Shown: positions 7,201-15,025 of the stretch, piece after piece | How positions within the stretch are numbered: the first letter of the stretch is position 1 | Layout of the letters: the number at the start of each line of letters is the position of its first letter | Assembly (NCBI GenBank): GCA_028818385.1 | Contig: JAPPNY010000250.1 | Location: forward strand, 1 to 19,500 | Length of the DNA: 19,500 nt | DNA from: Spirochaetaceae bacterium | Lineage (GTDB): Bacteria; Spirochaetota; Spirochaetia; SZUA-6; Bin103 | Reading direction: 5' to 3' | The notes under the pieces: model-generated | Seen by the model: only the letters and a program-made list of their open reading frames with translations | What the model was told of the DNA's origin: nothing | Database searches by the model: none | Translations under genes and position numbers: made by a program

Positions 7201-7253
7201 CGAGAGACCGCCCCGTCACTCGCCGCCAACCCCCGCGGGACCCATCAGCGACG

Positions 7254-9017
7254 TCAGGTGATGGTCACGGTTCGCCGGTCGCAGCCGCTGCCGATCCGTA
7301 CCGCCTCGGCGGCCCCCGCCACCGCCGGCAGTTCGTTTCCCTCCACCCGGACGTTGCGGCAGTTGTGCAGGGCAATCGCCGGATTCGTTCCTTCGATGCG
7401 GTTGTCGCGCACCACCACGTCCTCCGCAGAGCAGAGGCTGATGGCCACGCCGTCGCCGGCGATGGTGTTGCCCTCGATCACGATGTTGCGGTGGAAGCCC
7501 GCCGGCCCGAAGTCGTCCTCGTGGCCGTACAGGCGGAAGCCGGTGGCGTCGACCGCGATGGCGTGGGCCCCCATGTTACCGGCCGCCTTGCCGCAGTCGT
7601 GGTAGGTGTTGTTGCGGATCGTGATGTCGCGCCGGCCGCGGCTCACCTCCCAGTACAGCTCGGTGGAGACATACGTGCCGGTGCCCCCGGACCGATCGAA
7701 GCGGCAATTCTCGATCAGCACGTCGCTGGTCGACGTGATGGCGCCACGGCTTCGATTGGGACCGAAGTAGCATGCGTCGTAGCGCAGCCGGTACGAGTAG
7801 CTGGTGTTGTTGAACACATGGCCCGGCGCCACCATGTCCGGGATGCGTTCGGCGAGGGTGATCCTCATCACTCCGGTGCCAGGATCGAGGGAGGAGGCCT
7901 GCACCGTCCCGTTCCAGTAGTCGAGGTTCAATCCCTCCAGGTCGGTGAACAACAGATCCTCACCCGGGAGCGGGCAGTGGGAGTTTCCCGACACCTGCAC
8001 GTGGTGGTAGTCCTTGAAGTACGCCACCAGCGTGTGCGCGTCGAGCACCTCCCGGACGTAGGCATGGCGCCCGGAGTCGCCCGAGGCACCGGCGCAGTCG
8101 TCGCCCATTCCCTCAAACGCGCAGCTTTCGTACGTGACCGTGCCACGGCCGGCGCTGAAGCTCATGCCGTCGTGGTTGCTGGACATCATCCGCATGGTCC
8201 CGGGCCGCGGGACGATGCGCACGCGGGTGGCGGTGACGTCGCGGTTGTGGCTGCCGCCGAAGGCGAAGCCGCCGCTGCCGTGGACGGTGACGTCGGTAAG
8301 GACGATCTGCTCGTTATGGGAGAAGTCCAGGTTGTTGAAGCAGTAGTGGGGATGGCGCAGGCAGGCCGCGTTGCCGGGATCCACCTGGAATCCCCGTTTC
8401 ATGTTGAGGCGCAGGGTCTGCGGGGCGACGAGCTCGCTTGAGTCCAGGCCCATGAACTCGCGCCGCATGGGCCGCAGGGGGCCGGGCTCGTACTCCTGGA
8501 AGATGTGCACGGGCTCGCCCCCGGACACCGGGAACTCGTCGAACACGCGCACGTCGAGGTATCCGCCCTCCTCGCCGGCGGCCGCGGGCCGCGCGTTCAG
8601 GATCTCGCCGATCGAGTAGAAGGGGCGGTCCCAGTCGATCGTCAGGTTGCGTACCGTCAGCACCCCGGTGCAGTTGGCGAAGCGGGCGGGCCGGGTGAAG
8701 CCACGCATCACCAGGACGGCCCCCTCGCCGTCGACGGTGAGGTTCCGGCAGGAGTCGAAGCACATCGCCGTCCCGAACGGATAGGGGGCATAGTCGGGCG
8801 GATCGGCCCAGTTCATGCCGGGCAGCGCCGAGTGCATGAACCGTTCGAACTCTGTCATGCCGCCCGCATCTCCCAGCAGGTAGGTGCCGCCCCCGAACAG
8901 CACGGTCACGTCCTCTCGGCCGGAAGCATCGGTGGCGAGCCGACGAAACGACTCGATGCTGTTGGCGCCGGCATTCGGGGTGGCGCCGTACCGGCGCAGG
9001 TGCAACTCCGTCGCCAT
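7254..9017 (-). CDS. GH110-like right-handed parallel beta-helix protein (possible alpha-galactosidase)
   Basis: 587 residues rich in short beta-helix rungs (NLTVDGEGAVLVMRG, VLTVRNLTIDWDR, IVIEGNTIAGDGVAIS, VVVRDNRIEGTNPAIAL). The layout resembles GH110 alpha-1,3-galactosidases: NHDGMSFSAGRG (281-292), FEGMGDDCAG (301-310) with adjacent D306-D307 at the place of the GH110 catalytic Asp pair, a PGEDLLFTD insertion (351-359), then NRSRGAITSTSDVLIENCRF (421-440) and a Trp-Glu/IRNN segment (456-470). The GH110 signature near the Asp pair is altered (Cys-Ala-Gly-Ala in place of the usual Asn-Val-His-like residues), so substrate may differ. No signal peptide is present. Start at 9017 follows GAAGGAG. 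It lies 62 bp after the amidohydrolase gene on the same strand, probably one transcript. Beta-helix fold is sure; GH110 is likely. Confidence 0.68.
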   Translation of the reverse strand: MATELHLRRYGATPNAGANSIESFRRLATDASGREDVTVLFGGGTYLLGDAGGMTEFERFMHSALPGMNWADPPDYAPYPFGTAMCFDSCRNLTVDGEGAVLVMRGFTRPARFANCTGVLTVRNLTIDWDRPFYSIGEILNARPAAAGEEGGYLDVRVFDEFPVSGGEPVHIFQEYEPGPLRPMRREFMGLDSSELVAPQTLRLNMKRGFQVDPGNAACLRHPHYCFNNLDFSHNEQIVLTDVTVHGSGGFAFGGSHNRDVTATRVRIVPRPGTMRMMSSNHDGMSFSAGRGTVTYESCAFEGMGDDCAGASGDSGRHAYVREVLDAHTLVAYFKDYHHVQVSGNSHCPLPGEDLLFTDLEGLNLDYWNGTVQASSLDPGTGVMRITLAERIPDMVAPGHVFNNTSYSYRLRYDACYFGPNRSRGAITSTSDVLIENCRFDRSGGTGTYVSTELYWEVSRGRRDITIRNNTYHDCGKAAGNMGAHAIAVDATGFRLYGHEDDFGPAGFHRNIVIEGNTIAGDGVAISLCSAEDVVVRDNRIEGTNPAIALHNCRNVRVEGNELPAVAGAAEAVRIGSGCDRRTVTIT

Positions 9018-9079
9018 CCTCGACTACTCCTTCACGCCGCACTCAGGACCCGCGGACCGCGGGCATGGCAGCGCCGTGG

Positions 9080-10690
9080 CTACTCGGCGCCCCGGCGCAG
9101 CACGCGTCCCGGGCGGGCCCGCGTGTGGACGCCGTCGCGGATCACCGACTCGCCGTTCACCAGGACGTGGCCGATGCCGTCGGGATACCGGTGCGGGTCC
9201 TCCCAGGTCGCGTTGTCGATGACGGTGTCCGGATCGAAGACGACCACGTCGGCCGCCTTGCCCGCGGCGATCCGCCCGCGGCTCTCCATCTGTAGCCGGT
9301 CGGCCACCGCGCCGGTCATCTTGTGCACGGCGTCCTCCAGCGTCAGCACCCCGAGCTCGCGCACGTAGCGGCCGAGCACCCGCGGGTAGCAGCCGTAGAC
9401 GCGCGGATGCGGCGAGCCGGCTCCCCACACGCCGTCGGGCGACACCGCCTTGCCGTCGGAGCCGATCATCGCCAGCGGATGGCCGAGGAAGTAGCGCACG
9501 TCGTCTTCCGAGCGGATGTGCACCACGCCCTCCAGCCAGGGGTCCTCGCGGGCCACCGACAGGACCGCCTCCACCGGGGCCTCGCCACGCCGGGCTGCGA
9601 TCTCCGTCCACACCTTGCCGACCATCCAGCGCGTCGAGTCCCGGTTGGCCTTGGTGATCACGTACTTGTCCCAGGGCAACGGCACGCCCCCCCAGAACCC
9701 GCGGGCGACCTCCTCCGCCATGCGGGCACAGGTGTCCGGGTCGGCCAGCCGGCGCTGGACCGCCGCCGGCCCGTCCTCCTGCGCCCAGAGCGGCAGCACC
9801 CCGCTGATCCCGCAGGCTCCGGCGGTATAGGGATAGACGTCGTAGAGCGCGTCCACGCCCCGCTCCCGCGCCGCCTCCATGCGCCGCACCATCTCGCCGC
9901 CTTCGCCGTGGTGACGGCTGTCGATCAGCGCGATGTGGGAGTACTGGACGGGAATGCCGGTGAGCTCGCCGATCTCGATCGCCTCGTCCACGGCGTTGAA
10001 GTGATTGCCCGAGTGGAGCCGCGCATGCGTGGCGTAGAAGGCGCCGGGAAACCGGTGGGCTTCCGCCGCGAGCGCCGCGATCTCGCCGGCCGGCGCCGCC
10101 GACGCCGGCGGACCGGTGAGCTGGGTGGTGAGCGCGACCGCCCCCTGCTCCACCGCCTCGGCCACCAGGCGCTTCATCAACGCCAGCTCCTGATCGTTCG
10201 CCGGCCGGGCCTCCGTGGCCTTCGCCGCCTGCCGGAGGGTGCTGTGGCCGATCTGCCCCACCACGTTCAGGCTGACGCCGCTGCCTTCGAGCGCCTCCGC
10301 CCAGCCGTCGAAGTCCCTCCACGCGTAGCGGACGGCGCTGCCTTCGACGACCTGCACGGGGGCGATCTCCTGCAACTCCGCCGGGGTCAGCAGCCCGGCC
10401 GGAAACGCCGAAGACCCGCAGTTGCCGACCACCTCGGTGGTGACGCCCTGGTAGGCCTTGGACTCGCCGCCGGGGTCGTCGAGCATGGAGACGTCCGAGT
10501 GGGCGTGCATGTCGATGAAGCCCGGACAGACCACCTGGCCGCTGGCGTCGATCGTCTCGCCGCGCTCGGCTGCCGACAGGTCGCCGACCGCCTCAATTCG
10601 CCCGTCCGCGATCGCCACGTCAGCCCGGTACGCCGCCGCACCGGTGCCGTCGATCACCGATCCGCCCGCCACGACCTTCTCGAATGCCAT
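9080..10690 (-). CDS. N-acyl-D-amino-acid deacylase / D-aminoacylase family amidohydrolase
   Basis: 536-residue amidohydrolase-superfamily enzyme of the D-aminoacylase/dihydroorotase type, cytoplasmic. Metal ligands: HAH in PGFIDMHAHSD (H62, H64), the GNCG cysteine (C91), H222 in YATHARLH, H252 in YSHIAL and D412 in IGSDG. SPHPRVYGCYPRVLGRYVRE (426-445) is the family hallmark near the C-terminus, and GRIAAGKAADVVVFDP closes the beta-sandwich. These enzymes release D-amino acids from N-acyl-D-amino acids; some members act on other N-acyl or cyclic amides. Start at 10690 chosen for GGAGG at 10696-10700; earlier in-frame starts lack one. First gene of a minus-strand pair with the GH110-like gene, divergent from the aldo/keto reductase. 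Physiological substrate not deducible. Confidence 0.88.
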   Translation of the reverse strand: MAFEKVVAGGSVIDGTGAAAYRADVAIADGRIEAVGDLSAAERGETIDASGQVVCPGFIDMHAHSDVSMLDDPGGESKAYQGVTTEVVGNCGSSAFPAGLLTPAELQEIAPVQVVEGSAVRYAWRDFDGWAEALEGSGVSLNVVGQIGHSTLRQAAKATEARPANDQELALMKRLVAEAVEQGAVALTTQLTGPPASAAPAGEIAALAAEAHRFPGAFYATHARLHSGNHFNAVDEAIEIGELTGIPVQYSHIALIDSRHHGEGGEMVRRMEAARERGVDALYDVYPYTAGACGISGVLPLWAQEDGPAAVQRRLADPDTCARMAEEVARGFWGGVPLPWDKYVITKANRDSTRWMVGKVWTEIAARRGEAPVEAVLSVAREDPWLEGVVHIRSEDDVRYFLGHPLAMIGSDGKAVSPDGVWGAGSPHPRVYGCYPRVLGRYVRELGVLTLEDAVHKMTGAVADRLQMESRGRIAAGKAADVVVFDPDTVIDNATWEDPHRYPDGIGHVLVNGESVIRDGVHTRARPGRVLRRGAE

Positions 10691-10721
10691 CCTGACCTCC
10701 GCAACCTTCGAAGCCATCGGT

Positions 10722-10746
10722 CCGGCGACGATACCCATCGTTCCGG
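10722..10746. promoter_or_regulatory. Dyad-symmetric candidate operator in divergent promoter region
   Basis: ACGAT (10728-10732) and ATCGT (10737-10741) form an inverted repeat around ACCC, flanked on both sides by CCGG (10722-10725 and 10743-10746). It sits in the 102-bp space between the divergent amidohydrolase and aldo/keto reductase genes, where a shared regulator could act. No matching regulator is encoded next to it. Confidence 0.3.
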
Positions 10747-10777
10747 CGGCCCTTCAACGGCTCCGGCTGGGGGCGTG

Positions 10778-10786
10778 TGCTACGGT
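10778..10786 (+). promoter_or_regulatory. Putative extended -10 promoter of the aldo/keto reductase, leaderless
   Basis: TGCTACGGT is an extended -10 (TG-N-TACGGT) ending six bases before the GTG at 10793. The expected first transcribed base is the G of that start codon. No Shine-Dalgarno longer than GAGGG directly abutting the codon is present, consistent with a leaderless message. No good -35 is visible. Confidence 0.35.
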
Positions 10787-10792
10787 CGAGGG

Positions 10793-11734
10793 GTGAGCAG
10801 AATCGAACAGGTCCCGGTAGGGCGCACGCCGTTGCGCATCGGCCGGATCGGACTGGGCTCGGGCACCTTCGGCCGGGAGATCGACGAGGAGACGTCGCGC
10901 GCGGTCCTGGACCATGCGTTCGAGCGCGGGGTGACGTGCATCGACTCGGCGGAAGGGTATGGCGGCAGCGGATCGGGGGCGTTCGTCCCGTCGGAGCGCA
11001 TCCTGGGCGCGTGGATGGCCGACCGCGGCGTCCGGGACCAGGTGGTGGTCATGACCAAGGTGGGCTCGGGCAACGGTCCGACCAACATCGAGCAGGTCTT
11101 CGCCCAGAGCCTGGAACGCCTTCAGCTCGACCGGGTGGCGGTGTACATGGTCCATCACTGGGACGACGAGGTGCCGCTCGACGAGACGCTGCACGCGCTG
11201 CACGAGGTGGTCGCGTCCGGCCGGGCACAGGCGATCGGGTGCAGCAACTTCACCGGCGAGCAGCTCGCCCAGGCGCTGGAGATCAGCCGGCGCAACGGCT
11301 GGGCGCGGATCGAGATCGTCGAGAACATCTACAACCTGGCGCGGCCGGAAGAGGAGCGGAGCTCGATGCCGGTGTGCGATCGGCACCAGGTGACGTTCCT
11401 GGCCTTCAGCCCCCTGGGCGCCGGGTTCCTGACCGGAAAGTACACCGGCGACCGCGGCCGGTTGCCTGCCGGGACGCGCTTCGACGTCGCTCCCGCCCAC
11501 TGCGACGTCTATTTCTCGGACCGCAACTTCCGGGTGGTGGAGCGGCTGCGCGCGAAGGCCGCCGAGCTCGGCGAGTCCATGGCGTACCTGGCGGGGGCGT
11601 GGACGGTGTCGAACCCGTCGGTGGGCAGCACGCTGTTCGGAGCGCGCAGCACCGCCCAGGTGGACAACGCGCTGCGCTGCCTGAACGACGGCATCGACGC
11701 CGGGCTCCGGGCCGAGATGGCGACCTGGAGCTGA
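10793..11734 (+). CDS. Aldo/keto reductase
   Basis: 313-residue NAD(P)H-dependent oxidoreductase with the (beta/alpha)8 AKR fold. The catalytic tetrad is recognisable: D51 and Y56 in CIDSAEGYGGS, K89 in VVMTKVGS and H121 in YMVHHWDDE. GCSNFTGEQL and the C-terminal GSTLFGARSTAQVDNAL cofactor segment are present. The start is the GTG at 10793; the frame stays open far upstream, but that part is antisense to the amidohydrolase and has no homology to AKRs. It is divergent from the amidohydrolase/GH110-like pair and could reduce or oxidise a sugar or aldehyde from the same pathway; the substrate is unknown. A terminator-like hairpin follows nine bases after the stop. Confidence 0.92.
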   Translation: MSRIEQVPVGRTPLRIGRIGLGSGTFGREIDEETSRAVLDHAFERGVTCIDSAEGYGGSGSGAFVPSERILGAWMADRGVRDQVVVMTKVGSGNGPTNIEQVFAQSLERLQLDRVAVYMVHHWDDEVPLDETLHALHEVVASGRAQAIGCSNFTGEQLAQALEISRRNGWARIEIVENIYNLARPEEERSSMPVCDRHQVTFLAFSPLGAGFLTGKYTGDRGRLPAGTRFDVAPAHCDVYFSDRNFRVVERLRAKAAELGESMAYLAGAWTVSNPSVGSTLFGARSTAQVDNALRCLNDGIDAGLRAEMATWS

Positions 11735-11743
11735 CGCGACGGA

Positions 11744-11770
11744 CCCGGCCACGGCAACGCCGCGGCCGGG
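11744..11770 (+). terminator. Hairpin after the aldo/keto reductase gene
   Basis: CCCGGCC (11744-11750) pairs with GGCCGGG (11764-11770), with an inner CGGC/GCCG stem closing on the loop AAC. It starts nine bases after the stop codon. Only CTT follows, so if it terminates it does so without a strong T-run. Confidence 0.55.
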
Positions 11771-12022
11771 CGTCCTTGACCCCTATCCAGGCCGACGATA
11801 CGCTCTGCAGTCACATCATCTCGGAGGCAGCACACTACCGCCAACCAACTCTTTCGCACTCTCTCGCGTCGGCGGCGTACTGTCTCTTCAACGCTCAGGA
11901 GGAGACATCCCAGGCAAGGTTTAGGAACACATCGGCATTCCGTCAAACGACCGAGGTAACCGTAAGCACCGCGACGTAACACGTACGGTTTTCACCACTT
12001 CACGAAACAGGAAGGAGCAGAG
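11771..12022 (+). promoter_or_regulatory. Upstream region of the ABC transporter-sulfatase operon
   Basis: About 250 bases without a gene, holding the likely operon promoter. TTGACC (11776-11781) with TACGCT 17 bases later is a possible sigma-70 pair. Nearer the gene, AACCGTA (11958-11964) and TACGGTT (11984-11990) form a perfect 7-bp inverted repeat 19 bases apart, a candidate operator or RNA stem. AGGAGGAG at 11897-11904 looks like a Shine-Dalgarno but has no start codon at the right distance. The true ribosome binding site, GGAAGGAG, lies just before the ATG at 12023. Confidence 0.4.
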
Positions 12023-13915
12023 ATGAAACGAATATTCGCTTGCAGATTCGCGCTTGCGCTGGCGTTGGCCATCATGATGGCGGCGCTGCCGGCTTGGGCG
12101 CAGCAGTACAACGAGGCGCCCATGCTTGCCGAGATGGTTGCCGCCGGCGACTTGCCACCGGTCGAAGAACGACTGCCGGCGAACCCGTTCGTCCGCCAGG
12201 TCCATTCCGAGATCGGCACCTACGGCGGCACTCTGAACAAGTGGGACACCAACCTTCGGAACGCCTTCTTCACCCTGTATGGCTACGTGTTCAACACGGA
12301 GATGGGCGGCTACGGCTTCGACACTCCGTTCGACATCAACTCGTACCTGGAGAACGGGATGTTCTTCACCGGACACGAGCCGTACCACTTCGAGCGCTAC
12401 GAGTACAACGACGACTACACCGAGGTCACCTGCTGGCTGCGCGAAGGACTGAAGTGGTCCGACGGCCATCCGTTCACGGTGGACGACATCGTCTGGAGCT
12501 GGAACGAGATCTCCACCAATCCCAACGTCTGGAATCCTCCCGGACACTGGGCCACCATTCACGGCGGCGCCAACATGACGGCCGAGAAGGTCGGCGACAA
12601 CGCGGTCAAGTACACCAGCAACTCGCCGAACCCGCGCATGCACACGCTCGTCACGATCTACGAGATGGTCCATGCCAAGCACTACTTCGAGCAGTTCCAT
12701 CCCGACCACAACGCCGACGCGACGTGGGAGGACCTGATCGACCGGCTGCTGCTCGGCGGCAACTCGGGTGGAACCCACACCACCGGCTTCATCAAGTATC
12801 CCGAGGAGCTCCCCCACCTCGGCGCGTGGGTCTACACCAGCACCGATGAGGTGGACGGCATCCTCGCGACCCGCAACCCGTACTACCCCGTCGTCGATCC
12901 CGCGGGCAACCAGCTCCCCTACATCGACCACATCCGCATCAGGCTGTTCTCCAGCGTGGAGGCCGGCGTGCTCAGCACGTTCCGCGGCGAGGTCGACGTC
13001 CAGTCCACGCACTACACCGACCTCTCGGGCTACCAGGTCCTCAAGGAGAACGAGGAGCGGGGCGGCTACAAGGTGAGCATCTGGAAGGGCGGAGCGGCGC
13101 AGGGCTACTACCTGTTGAACATCGAGCCGGAGGGCGATCCGCAACTTGCGAAGTACGTACGGGAGGTGGACTTCCGGCGCGCGATGTCCCTGGCGATAAA
13201 CCGCGAGGAAGTGAACGACACCCTGTACTTCGGACTCGCCGAAGCGTCCGGCACGACCCTGAGCTCCGAGTCGTTCTTCCACGATCCGGCGATGGAGATG
13301 TGGGGCGGCTATGAGCCGGACCGCGCACGAGAGCTGCTGGCAGGACTGGGATTGAAGGACAGCGATGGAGACGGGTTCGTCGAGTATCCGGAGGGCGGCA
13401 AGGTCACCATCATCCTCAACAACGCGAGCAACCTGCGGCCCAACCTGCCGCTGGGCGAGATGGCCGTGAAGTACTGGCAGGACATCGGCCTCGACGTGAG
13501 GATGGAGGTCGTGCAGGCATCCGTCATCTTCGAAAACCGGACGTCCGGCGAGGTGCAGATGTACTCCAACTGGGGGCCCTCCATGCAGGTGTTCCTGCCG
13601 TACGTGTTCCTGGGCAACGCCTTCAACCCGGAGACGCACCTGGGCAGCCGGCTGGACGATCCGCCGCCCGAGTACCTGAAGGCCTGGGAGATGGAGCAGG
13701 AGTTCGTTGGCCAGCAGGATCCCGAGAGCTACACGCAGAAGCTCAAGGAGTTCCTGACGTACGTCGCCACCGAGGTCACCCCGGAAATCGCGGTTACGTC
13801 GGGCTTTCCCGTGCCCTTCGTCGTCCACAACAGGATGGGGAACGTGCCGTCGACCGGCGTCAATCTCAAGGGCGAGTCGTCAGCTCATCCGGAGCAGTTC
13901 TACATCAAGTCCTGA
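12023..13915 (+). CDS. ABC transporter substrate-binding protein, family 5 (Dpp/Opp type)
   Basis: 630-residue periplasmic binding protein of the SBP_bac_5 family. It has a classical signal peptide (residues 1-26, cleavage after PAWA) with no lipobox, so it should be soluble in the periplasm. Family features: LREGLKWSDGHPFTVDDIVW (about 139-158), a NPYYPVVDPAGNQLPYID segment (288-305), FRRAMSLAINREEV (about 387-400) and YEPDRARELLAGLGLKDSDG (about 429-448) with a long C-terminal lobe. Such proteins bind peptides, but many members in environmental bacteria bind oligosaccharides or other solutes. It is the first gene of an operon with two permeases, an ATPase and a sulfatase, so a sulfated ligand is plausible. 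GGAAGGAG supports the start. Confidence 0.93.
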   Translation: MKRIFACRFALALALAIMMAALPAWAQQYNEAPMLAEMVAAGDLPPVEERLPANPFVRQVHSEIGTYGGTLNKWDTNLRNAFFTLYGYVFNTEMGGYGFDTPFDINSYLENGMFFTGHEPYHFERYEYNDDYTEVTCWLREGLKWSDGHPFTVDDIVWSWNEISTNPNVWNPPGHWATIHGGANMTAEKVGDNAVKYTSNSPNPRMHTLVTIYEMVHAKHYFEQFHPDHNADATWEDLIDRLLLGGNSGGTHTTGFIKYPEELPHLGAWVYTSTDEVDGILATRNPYYPVVDPAGNQLPYIDHIRIRLFSSVEAGVLSTFRGEVDVQSTHYTDLSGYQVLKENEERGGYKVSIWKGGAAQGYYLLNIEPEGDPQLAKYVREVDFRRAMSLAINREEVNDTLYFGLAEASGTTLSSESFFHDPAMEMWGGYEPDRARELLAGLGLKDSDGDGFVEYPEGGKVTIILNNASNLRPNLPLGEMAVKYWQDIGLDVRMEVVQASVIFENRTSGEVQMYSNWGPSMQVFLPYVFLGNAFNPETHLGSRLDDPPPEYLKAWEMEQEFVGQQDPESYTQKLKEFLTYVATEVTPEIAVTSGFPVPFVVHNRMGNVPSTGVNLKGESSAHPEQFYIKS

Positions 13916-13949
13916 CGTCTTCCAACGGCGTCTGTTGCACGTCATCGCT

Positions 13950-13977
13950 TGGGGAGAGACCGGAGCGTCTCTCCCCA
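13950..13977 (+). repeat. Intercistronic hairpin after the binding-protein gene
   Basis: TGGGGAGAGAC (13950-13960) is a perfect 11-bp complement of GTCTCTCCCCA (13967-13977), with the loop CGGAGC. It lies in the 89-bp gap between the binding protein and the first permease and has no T-run. Hairpins in this place commonly protect the binding-protein part of the mRNA or partly terminate, giving excess binding protein over membrane parts. That role is inferred here. Confidence 0.75.
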
Positions 13978-14004
13978 GGCTCTCCGGCCTAGCCACTCTC
14001 TGAC

Positions 14005-14994
14005 ATGACCGTCTTCCTCATCCGCCGGCTGTTCACTATGGTCATCTCCTTTCTGCTGATGTCGCTGGTGATCTTCATCATCATTCAGCTCGCGCCCGGC
14101 GACTTCATCACCCACCTCATGGCGCAGATGTCCGGGGGAGGAATGAGGGATGAGTACGCACGGGAGTTCGCCGAGAATTTCCGGCGGCTGCACGGCCTGG
14201 ATCAGCCGAAGTGGATTCAGTACTTCATATGGATTCGGAACTTCCTCACCGGCGACATGGGCCACTCCCTCCTTCACGGGCGACCCGTCGCGACGCTGCT
14301 CGGCGACCGCCTGGCACTCAGCTTCGGGATATCTGCCGGCAGTCTGGTGTTCACCTGGCTGATCGGCATTCCCATCGGGATCTACAGCGCGACGCACAAG
14401 AACACGATCGGCGACCACGCCGCAACGTTCGTCGGCTTCCTGGGACTGTCGATTCCGAATTTCTTCCTGGCTCTGGTCCTGATGATATTCGCCGTGTTCG
14501 TAATCGATCAGCCGGTCGGCATGCTCTTTTCGCGCGCGTACGAGGAGGCGCCATGGAGCCTTGCGAAGGCCCTGGATCTGGCGAAGAACCTCTGGATTCC
14601 CATCGTCGTGATCGGCACGGCGGGAACGGCCGGCACCATCCGCGTCATGCGGGGCAACCTGCTCGACATGCTCGGACAACCCTACGTCACCACCGCCCGC
14701 TCCAAGGGACTGAAGGAGCGGATCGTCGTCCGCCGCCATGCCGTGAGGATCGCCTTCAACCCGTTCGTCAGCGGCCTGGGCATGTCGTTGCCGATACTGC
14801 TCTCGGGAGAGACGATCACCGCCATCGTGCTCAACCTGCCTACCGCCGGTCCGCTGCTGTTCGAAGCGCTGCTCGCGGAGGACATCTATCTGTCTGCGAG
14901 CATCCTGCAGTTCTACGCCATCTTCCTGCTCCTGGGAAACCTGATGGCCGACATCGCCCTGACGTGGCTGGATCCTCGCATTCGGCTGGAGTAG
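14005..14994 (+). CDS. ABC transporter permease, DppB/OppB type
   Basis: 329-residue inner-membrane permease. It begins with the family-typical RRLFTMVISFLLMSLVIFII first helix and LAPGDF. GDMGHSLLHGRPV (83-95) and GIPIGIYSATHKNTIGDHAA (121-140) follow. The cytoplasmic EAA loop, which docks on the ATPase, is TTARSKGLKERIVVRRHAV (229-247). About six membrane helices. No Shine-Dalgarno is evident before the ATG at 14005, but the alignment to the family start is good. Pairs with the next gene to form the translocation channel. Confidence 0.93.
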   Translation: MTVFLIRRLFTMVISFLLMSLVIFIIIQLAPGDFITHLMAQMSGGGMRDEYAREFAENFRRLHGLDQPKWIQYFIWIRNFLTGDMGHSLLHGRPVATLLGDRLALSFGISAGSLVFTWLIGIPIGIYSATHKNTIGDHAATFVGFLGLSIPNFFLALVLMIFAVFVIDQPVGMLFSRAYEEAPWSLAKALDLAKNLWIPIVVIGTAGTAGTIRVMRGNLLDMLGQPYVTTARSKGLKERIVVRRHAVRIAFNPFVSGLGMSLPILLSGETITAIVLNLPTAGPLLFEALLAEDIYLSASILQFYAIFLLLGNLMADIALTWLDPRIRLE

Positions 14995-15025
14995 GCGGCC
15001 CCGGCCCGGCGTTGATGGAGAACTC

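Noticed and set aside
9049..9063. Small hairpin CCCGCG-GAC-CGCGGG between amidohydrolase and GH110-like genes
   Set aside because: Only a 6-bp stem in very GC-rich sequence, easily expected by chance.
9323..10792. Open upstream extension of the aldo/keto reductase frame
   Set aside because: The extension is antisense to the amidohydrolase gene and carries no reductase similarity; the family N-terminus begins at the GTG at 10793.
11897..11904. AGGAGGAG resembling a strong Shine-Dalgarno upstream of the transporter operon
   Set aside because: No ATG, GTG or TTG lies at a usable distance and the following frame stops almost at once.
11921..13828. A minus-strand open frame opposite the binding-protein gene
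   Set aside because: Same GC-rich antisense effect. The plus strand has a signal peptide, ribosome binding site and family-5 motifs.
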